Shown: positions 1-9,377, numbered from the stretch's first letter. The stretch: 50,836 bases of DNA from an uncultured Porphyromonadaceae bacterium (GCA_947174235.1 CAMWID010000017.1:1-50836), one strand, 5' to 3'. Notes: generated by a model not told the origin, from the letters alone. Made by a program: numbers and translations.

Positions 1-25
1 GTATTTGAATTCTCGCATATGTCAT
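1..25 (-). CDS. possible start of a further island gene (partial)
   Basis: An ATG on the minus strand at 25..23 opens a frame that runs off the left edge, giving only eight codons (MTYARIQI). A second in-frame-independent ATG at 18..16 is also possible. An AGG lies six bases upstream, and the start is 24 bases after the stop of the GT14 fusion gene, the spacing expected of a next operon gene. Nothing can be said about function, and chance is a real alternative. Confidence 0.2.
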
Positions 26-49
26 CAAACCTCAATAATGTATCAATAA

Positions 50-1408
50 CTAAATCATCTTTTCAAGAAATAAAAAGCCACCAAAATTTTTATCCTCTGA
101 GATATTATTAAATTCTGTAGAAACAGATTTAATAACCTTGAATCCTGATTTTCTAAGAATTTTGATATATAACAATAAATTTTTAAATTCTGGACGATAC
201 CTTATTAATATATATCTTGATGAATTTCTTCCGATATTTGCCAACCAAATTTTCATACTATCATTATCTTTTGTAGGTGGATAAAACGCTATTATCATAT
301 CGATTGAATTATCAAACACAGCTGGAGAAAATAAATTAGCATAGCAACAATAATACCTGTTATTAAAAATAGGCAAAGATAAATTTTTAACATCCTGATA
401 CACATCAACTCCGTAGCATCTTATCCCGGCATCTTGTAGATATCTCACATATAATCCAGCTCCACAAGTTACATCACATATAGTCCTGACATTTTCAGAT
501 AGACTTAGCTTCAGAATTTGTCTTGCCAATTTAATATTGAAGGATATTGTATTATAATTAGATAACAATTCAAGAAGCTTTTTAGAATTATAGGAATTGA
601 ATTTGCGTGCGAAGATTGCATCCGATATTAATATTTCATAAATGTTATGATGTGTCAGAGTGAGAACAGCACCATTTTTCCATTTTATTAATCTCAAATT
701 GTTGTTTACTACAGAGGAAGAAAAATGAGAATTCATAACTACGGTATGAAAATATACTTCATCTGAACCGAATGTAAATCGAAGACTCCTAAGAAATTTT
801 CGGGATCTGCTATTTTGACTTATAATATATCTCCAACATTCTTTAGATAGGGACATCCAATTTGAACCTCCGTATAGACAAGGAAATTGATTTGGAATTT
901 TACGCTTAAATCCTATTTTTATCTGAATATTTGTGAAAAAATCAATTATCTTTTTTCCATACTTGCTATTATAATCAAACCAATCATTAAGTCTATAATA
1001 TTGGAACCTATCATATGTGCCGTTTTCCCATTTTTTAACAGGAATAAGATGATACTCCATAAATTGAGAACCATTGTTCATCTCGAAAAAATGATTTATA
1101 TATTCGGAATTTTTTATAGGTAAATCTTGTCCGCTTGCCAAATGGATATAATCATAATTACCGTTCTGTAAGGCGATTCTTACAAGACGCAATTGTGTAG
1201 TTATAATTTGTAAGCCTCCCCATCTCACATGCCGCCAACGGAAAAAATAGACTCGATTGCTTTGAACACTGAATAATCTGTCACACACCTTTTTATTTAT
1301 TCTTTTATCAAGGTGTACATAGAAATGATAATTTTGATCAAGAGTGTCAATTAATCTCATAAGTTGTTGCATATCTTGATGTGCAAGAACGATAACTGCA
1401 TGTGTCAT
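50..1408 (-). CDS. GT14 (core-2/I-branching type) glycosyltransferase fused to a methyltransferase-like domain
   Basis: This 452-residue protein has two parts. Residues 1 to about 270 resemble family 14 beta-glycosyltransferases: the N-terminal IVLAHQD and FYVHLDKR strands, the YIHLASGQDLPIK motif, GSNWMSLS, and SDEVYFHTVVM near the expected acidic active-site position. Such enzymes usually add GlcNAc or xylose to an acceptor sugar. Residues 309-452 carry a SAM-methyltransferase-like glycine motif (DVTCGAGLYVRYL) followed by GVDVYQD and a hydrophobic strand with AFYPP. The second domain is short, about 145 residues. No signal peptide or membrane segment is evident, so it probably acts in the cytoplasm. 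It is the last complete gene of the RiPP island, 77 bases after the preceding glycosyltransferase. The acceptor could be the peptide or a sugar on it; this is inferred from context only. Confidence 0.75.
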   Translation of the reverse strand: MTHAVIVLAHQDMQQLMRLIDTLDQNYHFYVHLDKRINKKVCDRLFSVQSNRVYFFRWRHVRWGGLQIITTQLRLVRIALQNGNYDYIHLASGQDLPIKNSEYINHFFEMNNGSQFMEYHLIPVKKWENGTYDRFQYYRLNDWFDYNSKYGKKIIDFFTNIQIKIGFKRKIPNQFPCLYGGSNWMSLSKECWRYIISQNSRSRKFLRSLRFTFGSDEVYFHTVVMNSHFSSSVVNNNLRLIKWKNGAVLTLTHHNIYEILISDAIFARKFNSYNSKKLLELLSNYNTISFNIKLARQILKLSLSENVRTICDVTCGAGLYVRYLQDAGIRCYGVDVYQDVKNLSLPIFNNRYYCCYANLFSPAVFDNSIDMIIAFYPPTKDNDSMKIWLANIGRNSSRYILIRYRPEFKNLLLYIKILRKSGFKVIKSVSTEFNNISEDKNFGGFLFLEKMI

Positions 1409-1485
1409 ATTAAATATTTTAGTTGCTGGATATATGATGCCAAAGTATTATCTTATGTGCAGAGCCAATCACAATATATAAGCTA

Positions 1486-2256
1486 TTATTTAATCCATTC
1501 CCATTCTGAAATATACATTTCAAGTTCTTTTGGAGTCATTGAACATACTTTCGCATATTCCTTCTTTGTTAGATAGGAAAGTTCATGGTCGACTGATCCG
1601 CTGTTGATACCTCTCGGATGATATAAATGATATAATTCAGAATCCACTCTCAAAGGGGGATGTCCCAAAATTTCCAGTCTCGCAAATCTCTCGGCATCTT
1701 CAGGACCCCATCCGCAGAAATATTCATTTTCCCATCCATATTTTCTATATAGTTCAACATCTACAATAAAGGCACCTCCCACAGAATGATACCCGCACAT
1801 AAGTGATTTAGGCTGAGGATAGCGTGTAAGCACATTAAGATCCAATGTATCACAAAATATTTCAGAATGCCACTGACCTATAGACCAAAAAATGCCATTA
1901 TATGGATATGACATAACTGCACCATTATTTTTGAGTAGATCTACAGCTTGTTCAATATTTGAAACCTCTCCTATGGCATCAGCATCCCACACTGCTGCAA
2001 ATTTCGTATCAATTATCCTAAACATTTCATTCACATATCGAGTGCGATGAAATATAGGATTACGGTCTTTTATGAAAATACATTTGCATCGATTGTTATC
2101 TGGTATACCTTTAATCCTAGATATGGAGTCTCCTTCCACTATAATGAATTTGGTGTCAGGAATGGTTGATAGATAATATCTTACAACCGATAATAGATTA
2201 CATAACCGATGATAGGAATCAATCCTCACAGGAATTATAAAAGTAATGTCTTTCAT
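1486..2256 (-). CDS. galactosyltransferase-like GT-A glycosyltransferase
   Basis: The start is taken at the ATG at 2256..2254, which overlaps the upstream stop as ATGA; a longer frame to 2307 exists but this overlap and the strand-one motif MKDITFIIPVR decide it. The 256-residue protein has a GT-A fold signature: an N-terminal IIPVR strand, a DAD metal-binding motif in AAVWDADAIG, and a C-terminal GGAFIVD...GWGPEDAERFARL block like the galactosyltransferase C-terminal domain (Glyco_transf_7C). The GWGxED block normally supplies acceptor or catalytic contacts. No membrane segment is visible. It is translationally coupled to the gene before it and sits among peptide-modification genes, which suggests an exporter-linked or maturation role. 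Donor and acceptor are unknown. Confidence 0.75.
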   Translation of the reverse strand: MKDITFIIPVRIDSYHRLCNLLSVVRYYLSTIPDTKFIIVEGDSISRIKGIPDNNRCKCIFIKDRNPIFHRTRYVNEMFRIIDTKFAAVWDADAIGEVSNIEQAVDLLKNNGAVMSYPYNGIFWSIGQWHSEIFCDTLDLNVLTRYPQPKSLMCGYHSVGGAFIVDVELYRKYGWENEYFCGWGPEDAERFARLEILGHPPLRVDSELYHLYHPRGINSGSVDHELSYLTKKEYAKVCSMTPKELEMYISEWEWIK

Positions 2257-3107
2257 CGTGAAATTTTTGAATGAGCTTTCCATATAAATGTTTCTATTGA
2301 CAAGCATTGATCTTCAATAAGTTTTGGAGAAGGCAATACATCATCTAAAGAACTGTCACATAGTATCCCGTATAAAAATAAAAAGAAAGCAGATGCCAGT
2401 TTTTCGCTTTCAGATAGGGTATTATCTATATTGGCAGAAGAAATCTTGTCTCTTACAATTATCCCTATATTGCGATTTACACTATCTTCCATTATTTCAA
2501 TATTATCAGAAAGCATTCTTATGATTGGCTTAACTTTAAAAGGATATACATTATATTGATCCATTTTCTGTAAGAAAAACAAAGCAGAATGCACAAATGA
2601 TTCAGATATACTGCAGCTGGGATAAAATTTATTTCCCGATTCGAATAATCGGTGTAGATAATTGATGTGGGATATAGCCCATTCTTGAATTTTATATCTT
2701 CCAAGATTGTCTTCATCCGATAACCATGTAGCCAATACAACTCCCTCCGCATCAATATGCCGTTCGTTGCGCGGGACATAAGTGGGACACGGATCCCAAA
2801 TTACATCAGGTCTAGAATAAAGACGTAGACATTCATCTTTTATTTTAGGAGAATCTTCCAAAATATCATTATTTAGAAGATAATTCAGTGCCCATATAAG
2901 CCATAATCTACCTTCGGAAAAAGAACGTTCCATAAATGGCGAGACTTTAACCAGAAGAGCTAATTCTTGTTGTACACTGTCAAGAACATGTTCATCTTCA
3001 TAGAGACATGCATACATTGAACTATAGACAAACGATGCAATGCGTTGGAATGCTATTCCCCTTTGAGACACAGGTATATATGGATCTATTGTAATATTTA
3101 TATTCAT
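2253..3107 (-). CDS. unrecognised helical protein, possibly a degenerate LanC-like subunit
   Basis: The start at 3107 makes an ATGA overlap with the previous stop; the longer frame from 3146 is unlikely. The 284-residue product is mostly alpha-helical. I do not recognise it with confidence. The stretch SEGRLWLIWALNYLLNN resembles the glycine-rich repeat helices of LanC-like alpha-toroid proteins found in RiPP loci, and SESFVHSALFFL could be a second repeat. The zinc ligands of true LanC cyclases (a Cys and a Cys-His pair) are not seen, so it would not be an active cyclase. It is coupled by 4-base overlaps on both sides, to the small membrane protein before and the glycosyltransferase after, so its level is tied to theirs. 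It could be a carrier or scaffold protein for modification. Function is open. Confidence 0.6.
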   Translation of the reverse strand: MNINITIDPYIPVSQRGIAFQRIASFVYSSMYACLYEDEHVLDSVQQELALLVKVSPFMERSFSEGRLWLIWALNYLLNNDILEDSPKIKDECLRLYSRPDVIWDPCPTYVPRNERHIDAEGVVLATWLSDEDNLGRYKIQEWAISHINYLHRLFESGNKFYPSCSISESFVHSALFFLQKMDQYNVYPFKVKPIIRMLSDNIEIMEDSVNRNIGIIVRDKISSANIDNTLSESEKLASAFFLFLYGILCDSSLDDVLPSPKLIEDQCLSIETFIWKAHSKISR

Positions 3108-3301
3108 GGTAACTTCATTATATAAATGAAATAAGACATAAAACACTCAAACCGATCATCCGGTGAAGGTAGTTTCAGAAGAATTATCACTGTAGAGACT
3201 AAGACTACTAACAAGACAATCCCACATACAAGTGTGAATCTTCGGGAGATCGGCTCCATTAGGTTTATTTCATTCTCTGTATTTGTTTTATATATTGGCA
3301 T
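3104..3301 (-). CDS. small single-helix membrane protein, resembling the anchor of an HlyD-type adaptor
   Basis: The ATG at 3301 lies one base after the exporter stop; a TTG start further upstream is less likely. The 65-residue protein has a charged N-terminus, ISRRF, then one strong hydrophobic helix (roughly residues 25-45) and a segment KLPSPDD. This arrangement is like the first 60 residues of HlyD-family adaptors that partner C39 exporters, where a cytoplasmic stub and one helix precede a KYPD-like turn. The remaining roughly 350 residues of an adaptor (barrel-sandwich and hairpin) are absent, and the frame ends in an ATGA overlap with the next gene. It is either a decayed adaptor whose N-terminus was kept for translational coupling, or a genuine small accessory membrane protein. 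Confidence 0.6.
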   Translation of the reverse strand: MPIYKTNTENEINLMEPISRRFTLVCGIVLLVVLVSTVIILLKLPSPDDRFECFMSYFIYIMKLP

Positions 3302-3302
3302 A

Positions 3303-5498
3303 TCAATCAATGATATTAAGTTGGTTTTTTACAAGTTCATGATATTTACCTTTTTTCTTATTGAGTTGTGTATGATTACCAATCTCAACAATTCTCCCCT
3401 TGTCTAATACCACAATCTGGTCTGCATTTTTAATAGTACTTAATCTGTGAGCTATAACTAAGACCGTCTTGTTCTTAAAAAAATTGGTTAGAGAAGAAGA
3501 GATCTTGCTTTCATTGATAGCGTCAAGAGAATTTGTTGCTTCATCAAAAAAAACAAATTCTGGATTTCTGTAGATTGCTCTAGCTATGAGGATTCTCTGT
3601 TTTTGCCCTTCGCTAATACCTTTGCCATTCCTGCCTATTACCGTATTGAATTTCAAAGGTTGCTTTTCGATGAAATCAAGAATATTGGCCATTCTTGCGG
3701 CTTCTATCAACCTAATATTGTCTATTTGAGTGTCGTCTGCGGCTATGTTTCGAGCTATTGATTCAGAAAAAATAATACCATTTTGCATTACAACACCACA
3801 ACGACTTCTCCACGATACCATATTGAGAGATTTCAAAGATATTCCATTAATTGAAATGCATCCTTCAAATGTGTCATAGAAGCCAAGAATTAGTTTCATT
3901 AAAGTTGTTTTCCCACTACCAGACAATCCCACGATAGCTGTGGTTTTACCGGCAGGTATGTCTAAAGATAAATTGTTGATTATTTTATTTTGCGAATATA
4001 TATCATATTTAAAAGAAAGATTCTCTATTTGTATACCTTTAGCTTTAGATAAATCTCCATGTAAATTGATGACACGCCCCTCGTCTTCATCTTTTTTAAA
4101 ATGGATTTCATTGATTCTGTCAAGAGATATTCTTACATCTTGAAGAGAGTTGATAAACCCGACAATTAACGAGACTGGAGCATTAAGCTGTCCTATGATA
4201 TATTGAATTGCAAGCATATCTCCAAATGATATTTTGCCGTTTATTACAGCTGTGGCAGATAAAACAGTGACAAAGACATTCTTTATTTCATTTATGAGCA
4301 CCTTTCCCGCATCTTGAATTTGGCTCAGTTTTAGGGATTTCAACTGTGTTGAAAATAAATTTTTTTGAGCCTCGTTCCATTGGCTACGACGGCGCAGCAT
4401 ACATCCTTGCAGTTTGATTTCTGGCAGAGATGTCATAAACTCAAATGTTATGTTATGATTAGTACATTTTTTCTCAAAATACTCGAAATCAAGAATCCTT
4501 CTTTTGTTTAGAAATATAACTATCCAAAAAGTATAGACTATGGTGCATATAAGATAAATGGTAAATATGTCAGGACTTAATACAAAGAGTGCTACACCGA
4601 AAGCAATAAAATTAAAAGTCGTGAATATTATACTAAGCGTATCATCGGTAAGAAAAGACTGAATTCTCATATGATCATTAGTCCGTTGCATGAGATCTCC
4701 AAGTAGTTTTGTTTCAAAAAAAGACATAGGAAGTTTTGTCAGTTTTGCGAGATATGAATTTATTAGGTCAAGATTAACCCTGACCGATATATGCAACATC
4801 AACCATCTGCGTATAAAATCAGATACATTCGAACCGATTACCATCATTACTTCTCCAAAAAGTATAAGCCATATTAATTGTATGTTCCGCTCCCCGATTC
4901 CCTTGTCAACAATTACTTTTGTTAAAAAAGGTACCACCATCTGCAAGACACTTCCTATTAGTAGGGCGATGCTGATCAATAAGAGATGAAGTTTGTATTT
5001 TGAGAAGAATCCTTTTATATGAGAAAAAGTATTAGTTCTTTTTTTCTCAGAGATATAGATCTCGTTGTCTTGCGTGTTTAAGGCAATAATTATACCTAAC
5101 CCTCTATCGGCAAATATGTCATTAGAGGCAATCCATTTTGATTTTAGTTCAGATTCAGAAACCGTATACTTTCCTTTCCCAGGATCAGCTATCTTATATT
5201 TATTAAACAAAGTTTTTCCATAATAAACTACAAAATGATTTTGATTCCAAAATAATATCGTAGGGCATGTGGTTTCTTTAAGTGATTTTATTGTCATCTT
5301 CATCGCTTTTGAGACAAGTCCAATTTTTTCTACGCCTTGTGAAATAGCCCACATGGAAACTCCACGGTTGCTTGCATGGCATAATGAATCCGCCTCATCC
5401 AATGATATTCTTATTCCATAATAATCTGCCACCATGCAAAGACATGCTGCTCCACATTGCATAGAATCGTGTTGTCGCACAAGTTTTATTCTCTTCAT
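3303..5498 (-). CDS. C39 peptidase-containing ABC transporter, double-glycine leader processing and export
   Basis: The 731-residue protein is a complete bacteriocin-type exporter. Residues 1-130 form the C39 cysteine protease, with Gln9, catalytic Cys15 in QCGAACL, His88 in NHFVVYY and Asp105 in ADPGKG. Five or six membrane helices follow (about 165-430). The C-terminal ATPase carries Walker A (GLSGSGKTT), the signature ISEGQKQR, Walker B (FVFFDEATNSLD) and the switch histidine in IAHRLST. It is expected to cut the peptide leader after Gly-Gly in the cytoplasm and pump the core out through the inner membrane. The obvious substrate is the precursor at 11117-11317, whose leader ends in LEEALGG. 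The gene starts nine bases after the DUF3405-like gene and is followed after one base by the small membrane protein. No full HlyD adaptor is present in the window. Confidence 0.93.
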   Translation of the reverse strand: MKRIKLVRQHDSMQCGAACLCMVADYYGIRISLDEADSLCHASNRGVSMWAISQGVEKIGLVSKAMKMTIKSLKETTCPTILFWNQNHFVVYYGKTLFNKYKIADPGKGKYTVSESELKSKWIASNDIFADRGLGIIIALNTQDNEIYISEKKRTNTFSHIKGFFSKYKLHLLLISIALLIGSVLQMVVPFLTKVIVDKGIGERNIQLIWLILFGEVMMVIGSNVSDFIRRWLMLHISVRVNLDLINSYLAKLTKLPMSFFETKLLGDLMQRTNDHMRIQSFLTDDTLSIIFTTFNFIAFGVALFVLSPDIFTIYLICTIVYTFWIVIFLNKRRILDFEYFEKKCTNHNITFEFMTSLPEIKLQGCMLRRRSQWNEAQKNLFSTQLKSLKLSQIQDAGKVLINEIKNVFVTVLSATAVINGKISFGDMLAIQYIIGQLNAPVSLIVGFINSLQDVRISLDRINEIHFKKDEDEGRVINLHGDLSKAKGIQIENLSFKYDIYSQNKIINNLSLDIPAGKTTAIVGLSGSGKTTLMKLILGFYDTFEGCISINGISLKSLNMVSWRSRCGVVMQNGIIFSESIARNIAADDTQIDNIRLIEAARMANILDFIEKQPLKFNTVIGRNGKGISEGQKQRILIARAIYRNPEFVFFDEATNSLDAINESKISSSLTNFFKNKTVLVIAHRLSTIKNADQIVVLDKGRIVEIGNHTQLNKKKGKYHELVKNQLNIID

Positions 5499-5507
5499 AT
5501 TCCTTAA

Positions 5508-6281
5508 TTATTTCACAGGATGACATAACAAATCTTTGTATCGTTTGATTTCATCTGACAAAAATACCGGTCTGTACCTCATTGATCCTTTGACAGGTTC
5601 GTAATGATTTATCGTATATACTTTGTTGATACATTCTTTACGAACAAACTCGCCTTCTCCGCCTAAGTCTTCCAATTTAAAACCGCTATAATACAATGAT
5701 GTCGGTATCAAGACTTCATGGTGACCATAAGATCCTTGTTTGAGGAATAAATCCAAAAATGATAATGCTCGTGCAGATATGCGATAAAATGGATTGAATG
5801 ATATTATACGTTCACAAGGATGTATTTTCAAAGAAGGTGAATAATACGCCCAAAGCCAATACCAATCCTGATGATACTTGCTACGACGAATGCAACAAGT
5901 CTGAAAATCTGCATCTGAGGAAGAAACGATATTAAGTAGATTTATCCAATTACCGGCATACTCTACATCGTATTCGATATTCCAATAAAATTTATATCCG
6001 GGGTTGTTCAAGTAAAACCAAAGCAAAATAAAGTGATTACTTCCCGGTACAATTTTGTCATTAAAGATTGGAGTATAGCCGATACCTTTTAAACTGTTCC
6101 AATCAAATACTATTATTGTAATATCTTTTGGAACAGTTCTTAAGGTATCATCGTTGTTAATATCAGTCAGAAAAAATATGTCGGCAAATCCATGAGCAGC
6201 ACGCATTATACGATAAAACCGATCAATAATCTTCTCTGATATCTTGTGGCTTATGAACAATATGGCGTTATCGCGCATCAT
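5508..6281 (-). CDS. DUF3405-like putative glycosyltransferase
   Basis: The start ATG at 6281..6279 overlaps the stop of the outer-membrane gene as ATGA. The 257-residue product has no signal peptide. The motif FYWNIEYDVEYAGNW is typical of the proteins grouped as DUF3405, where it follows a GT-A-like Rossmann half and probably includes the DxD-type acidic pair. Further features are a Trp/Tyr-rich centre (YWLWAYYS) and a conserved-looking HHEVLIPT segment. I read it as a glycosyltransferase acting inside the cell. Its tight coupling to the beta-barrel gene and its nine-base spacing from the exporter put it in the same transcript. Substrate unknown; assignment of the family is from memory of the motif. 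Confidence 0.55.
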   Translation of the reverse strand: MMRDNAILFISHKISEKIIDRFYRIMRAAHGFADIFFLTDINNDDTLRTVPKDITIIVFDWNSLKGIGYTPIFNDKIVPGSNHFILLWFYLNNPGYKFYWNIEYDVEYAGNWINLLNIVSSSDADFQTCCIRRSKYHQDWYWLWAYYSPSLKIHPCERIISFNPFYRISARALSFLDLFLKQGSYGHHEVLIPTSLYYSGFKLEDLGGEGEFVRKECINKVYTINHYEPVKGSMRYRPVFLSDEIKRYKDLLCHPVK

Positions 6282-9217
6282 TTCCTATTTCCCGGGCTTT
6301 TATTAAATTTCCATTGTATATGGAACATGAAATAACTCGGCAGAACAGTTCTGACCATCTCGGTGCGTGCCTGCGCATTGATAGTATACGACACGTTGCT
6401 GAGATTTCTGAGAATATCATATCCATCTGCCATAAAAAGAATTTTACCTTTGAATGCCTTATACGTAAGTCTGGCGTTCCAGACATAATTGTCTGTGTTG
6501 AGAGCGTTATCAGTAAAACCTCGACGGTTGTAGATTGAGAAATCCGTTGACAGCTGAAAATTGAACGGCAGATTTAATAACGTTCCTACTCCGGTCTGGA
6601 AAGTCCATGTGTCTTGTGAAGTGAATCCCGGCATAGGGGAGGAATAATTCCTATAGCCGCCGTCAAATCTTGCATAGACGGTCTGTGACCCGATATTGGC
6701 TGACAGATAAAGATTCTCATGAAGATCCCATGAGTTTACTTTGCTGCGCGAGAGTATGGGGCTATCAGTGCCTATCAGATCCACGCTCATTATCCTGCTT
6801 CCGTTCAAAGTGTTGCGCAGGCTTAGCATTCTGGTCAACGGTATGTTTGCTTCAGTTGACAGATTGAATGACCGGTTGCCGTCAACATTGTAATAACTTG
6901 AGGTCCTGACTCCTGTCTTTGTATCATAGACATACCCCATACCGATCGCGTCAAACATCTCCCGGTATTCAAAATTTATGGAAAGTGACCTGTTGGCTCC
7001 GAATGAGAACCAACTCCTTAAAGCTGCTGACAATTCCATGGATTTTTTAAGATCCGGATTGCCTTTCCGTATATTCAGCGGATCAGTATCATCGGTTATA
7101 TCCACCATGTTAAGAAGATCCGGTAGAAATCCTCTCACGGTGCCATGAAATCCTATATTGCTGTTTTTGGTTTCATGGCTCGCGGCAAGGTATATCCCGT
7201 CAAGATATACGTCGTTATGCAAGGAATTTGTATCATAATTTCCGCGCATATAATTTATCCTTCGGCGGGCAAATCTGACCGGTACCTCACATACGAGATC
7301 CCATTTTCCGTCATACTTCTCGATTCTCGGCGTAATCAGATGATAATTCTCTGTCCGCTTGCTGACATAGCTGTTGGCGGGATCTATAGTACCCGCATAT
7401 TCGGAATAAGAAGGAAGAGTGCCGAAGATGAGTTCATCCACGTTGTCCGCCATGTCGAGACGGTAAAGATCCGAAGTATTTCTTATAAATTTATGTTCAA
7501 AATTATATGATATTGAATAATATGTAGATCTGTTGAAATAATGTAGGTATCTTGCTTTTGCACTCAACCGGGAATTGAAATCGGGATGGTTCTTATAATA
7601 TCGGTCAGCCGATTCCGACGGCATCGGATTATCTCCGAAATTAACATTGAACCGTTCAAACCTGTCATCCTTACGCTTACTGTAATTCCCATCTACAGTG
7701 ACAGTAAGTTGATCTGATGTTCCGGGAATCGCGAGCGTATTTACAGTGTTTACATTTGCCGCGAGCCTGTATCCTTTAAGCTTGGACATCTCGATATTCC
7801 GGTTGATAAGATATTTCAATATTTTGTCGTGGTTTCCGTTGTAGATATCCCCGATAATATCAGGGTTGACATCTTCCACTTTCTCGCTGAATGTAGCCGC
7901 CGCGTCTTCATAATTCCTGTTCCATCGTTCGTAAGACCAATCAGGCACTATCTGCAGACCATATCCTTTGAGATTTTTGAATTTCATTATATATCTGTTT
8001 TCAATTTTGAAAACGCGGCTGCGGGATTTAGAGAAGGAGTTGTCATAGGTATCATTACCTGCGAGGAAATTGGTTCTGTAAGTGTCAGTACCGTCGTTGT
8101 CTCTTATATTGGATGCATCCGCGCCGGCGTAGAAATACCATTTTGTGTCTTTGGAATCGAGACCATATTTTACGCCTCCTTGCTCCACCCGTTTTGTCCC
8201 GGTAGGCATTGTTTCCGGTCTCCAGTCTGTGTCCTGCTGAGGTGACTGGCTTGAATTGACGTTGTTGAAGTTGGCATACAGCGCAAATCGACTTAGCGGA
8301 GTGAAGGTGCCGGCAAAAATTCTTGCAATATAACGGTCGTGTGTGCCATAGCCCCCCTCAAGGTTGCCCATGAGACCTACCATAAATTCCTTTTTAAGTT
8401 TTACATCCATCACCAACATCATGTCATCAAGCTTACGCCCTGCCACTTCGCTCTCAAAACCGTATTTCTCATATACCTTGATGTCTTTTACAGTATATGC
8501 CCCAAGGTTATCGAGCATGATTTGATTGTTGCCGTCAAAAAAATCCTTGCCGTCAAGCAGAAGGCTTTGTACTTTCTTTCCGGCAACGAATATCTCTCCA
8601 TCCTGAGTGAGTTTCACATCCGGAAGCTGGCGTATCAACACGTCGAGCATACTCCCTTCCGGTAGGTTAAACGCGTCGGCATTGTAGACAATGGTGTCTC
8701 CTTTGTTGTAAAACTTGATCTTTGTCGCATTTACCACCACTTCACTTAGATTCTTGGATTCCGGTTCCGGCGAAAGGCAAATTTTACCTAAATCTACAAA
8801 GAATTTACCTTTACTTAATTTTTCCTTATCCAGATCCATAAATAAGGTATCGTATCCGGGATAATCTATAGAAAGTATATATTTCTCTACATTTTTAGAG
8901 ATCTCCATGACAAAAGTTGGAAAATATGATATTTCTCCATTGTTGTTGAGAGATGATTCCGCCGTAGTGGTAAGCACGAGTGTGCTGTCGGAGGCGTTGA
9001 ACAGCTTTACAGTCGCCCCTATGAGAGGATCTTGCATTGGAAGTCCGAATACTCCTCCTCTTACCTCTACCGTTTCATCAGCAAGTGCCGGAACACTGTA
9101 AAACAGCAATATGAACAATATGCTTTTGAAAAAGGATAGAATTTTGTCAGAGCCGGATATCTGTTTCCTGATTCCGGCATTTTTGGATCTTGCAGATGCG
9201 GTCATGATGTAGGTCAT
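6278..9217 (-). CDS. outer-membrane beta-barrel protein with plug, TonB-receptor-like (OMP_b-brl_3 type)
   Basis: The 979-residue protein has a long basic N-terminus and a signal segment ending near PALA (residue 46). A beta-sandwich carboxypeptidase-regulatory-like domain follows (about 50-150, with IGATVKLFNASDSTLVLTT), then a plug-like domain (about 160-280, with PDVKLTQDGEIFVAGKKV and LLLDGKDFF) and a large aromatic-rich beta-barrel to the C-terminus. It matches the Bacteroidota outer-membrane beta-barrel family related to TonB-dependent receptors but is not a SusC. In this island it may let the mature peptide out through the outer membrane, or take something up. Its base composition is richer in G and C than the island genes around it. 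It overlaps the next gene by four bases. An ATG five codons in is an alternative start. Confidence 0.85.
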   Translation of the reverse strand: MTYIMTASARSKNAGIRKQISGSDKILSFFKSILFILLFYSVPALADETVEVRGGVFGLPMQDPLIGATVKLFNASDSTLVLTTTAESSLNNNGEISYFPTFVMEISKNVEKYILSIDYPGYDTLFMDLDKEKLSKGKFFVDLGKICLSPEPESKNLSEVVVNATKIKFYNKGDTIVYNADAFNLPEGSMLDVLIRQLPDVKLTQDGEIFVAGKKVQSLLLDGKDFFDGNNQIMLDNLGAYTVKDIKVYEKYGFESEVAGRKLDDMMLVMDVKLKKEFMVGLMGNLEGGYGTHDRYIARIFAGTFTPLSRFALYANFNNVNSSQSPQQDTDWRPETMPTGTKRVEQGGVKYGLDSKDTKWYFYAGADASNIRDNDGTDTYRTNFLAGNDTYDNSFSKSRSRVFKIENRYIMKFKNLKGYGLQIVPDWSYERWNRNYEDAAATFSEKVEDVNPDIIGDIYNGNHDKILKYLINRNIEMSKLKGYRLAANVNTVNTLAIPGTSDQLTVTVDGNYSKRKDDRFERFNVNFGDNPMPSESADRYYKNHPDFNSRLSAKARYLHYFNRSTYYSISYNFEHKFIRNTSDLYRLDMADNVDELIFGTLPSYSEYAGTIDPANSYVSKRTENYHLITPRIEKYDGKWDLVCEVPVRFARRRINYMRGNYDTNSLHNDVYLDGIYLAASHETKNSNIGFHGTVRGFLPDLLNMVDITDDTDPLNIRKGNPDLKKSMELSAALRSWFSFGANRSLSINFEYREMFDAIGMGYVYDTKTGVRTSSYYNVDGNRSFNLSTEANIPLTRMLSLRNTLNGSRIMSVDLIGTDSPILSRSKVNSWDLHENLYLSANIGSQTVYARFDGGYRNYSSPMPGFTSQDTWTFQTGVGTLLNLPFNFQLSTDFSIYNRRGFTDNALNTDNYVWNARLTYKAFKGKILFMADGYDILRNLSNVSYTINAQARTEMVRTVLPSYFMFHIQWKFNKSPGNRK

Positions 9218-9377
9218 ATATTTTAAATCGTTTATGTTTATTATATATAGGAGGTTAGTTTATTTACCAGTGAGCGTGGAATCTGTTTTATAGTAACAAA
9301 TATCCAATTTCTCAACGTATGATAAGCGATAGAATGGATAAATATTATAAAATTAATTCGTCGCCAATAGAGTTTTA

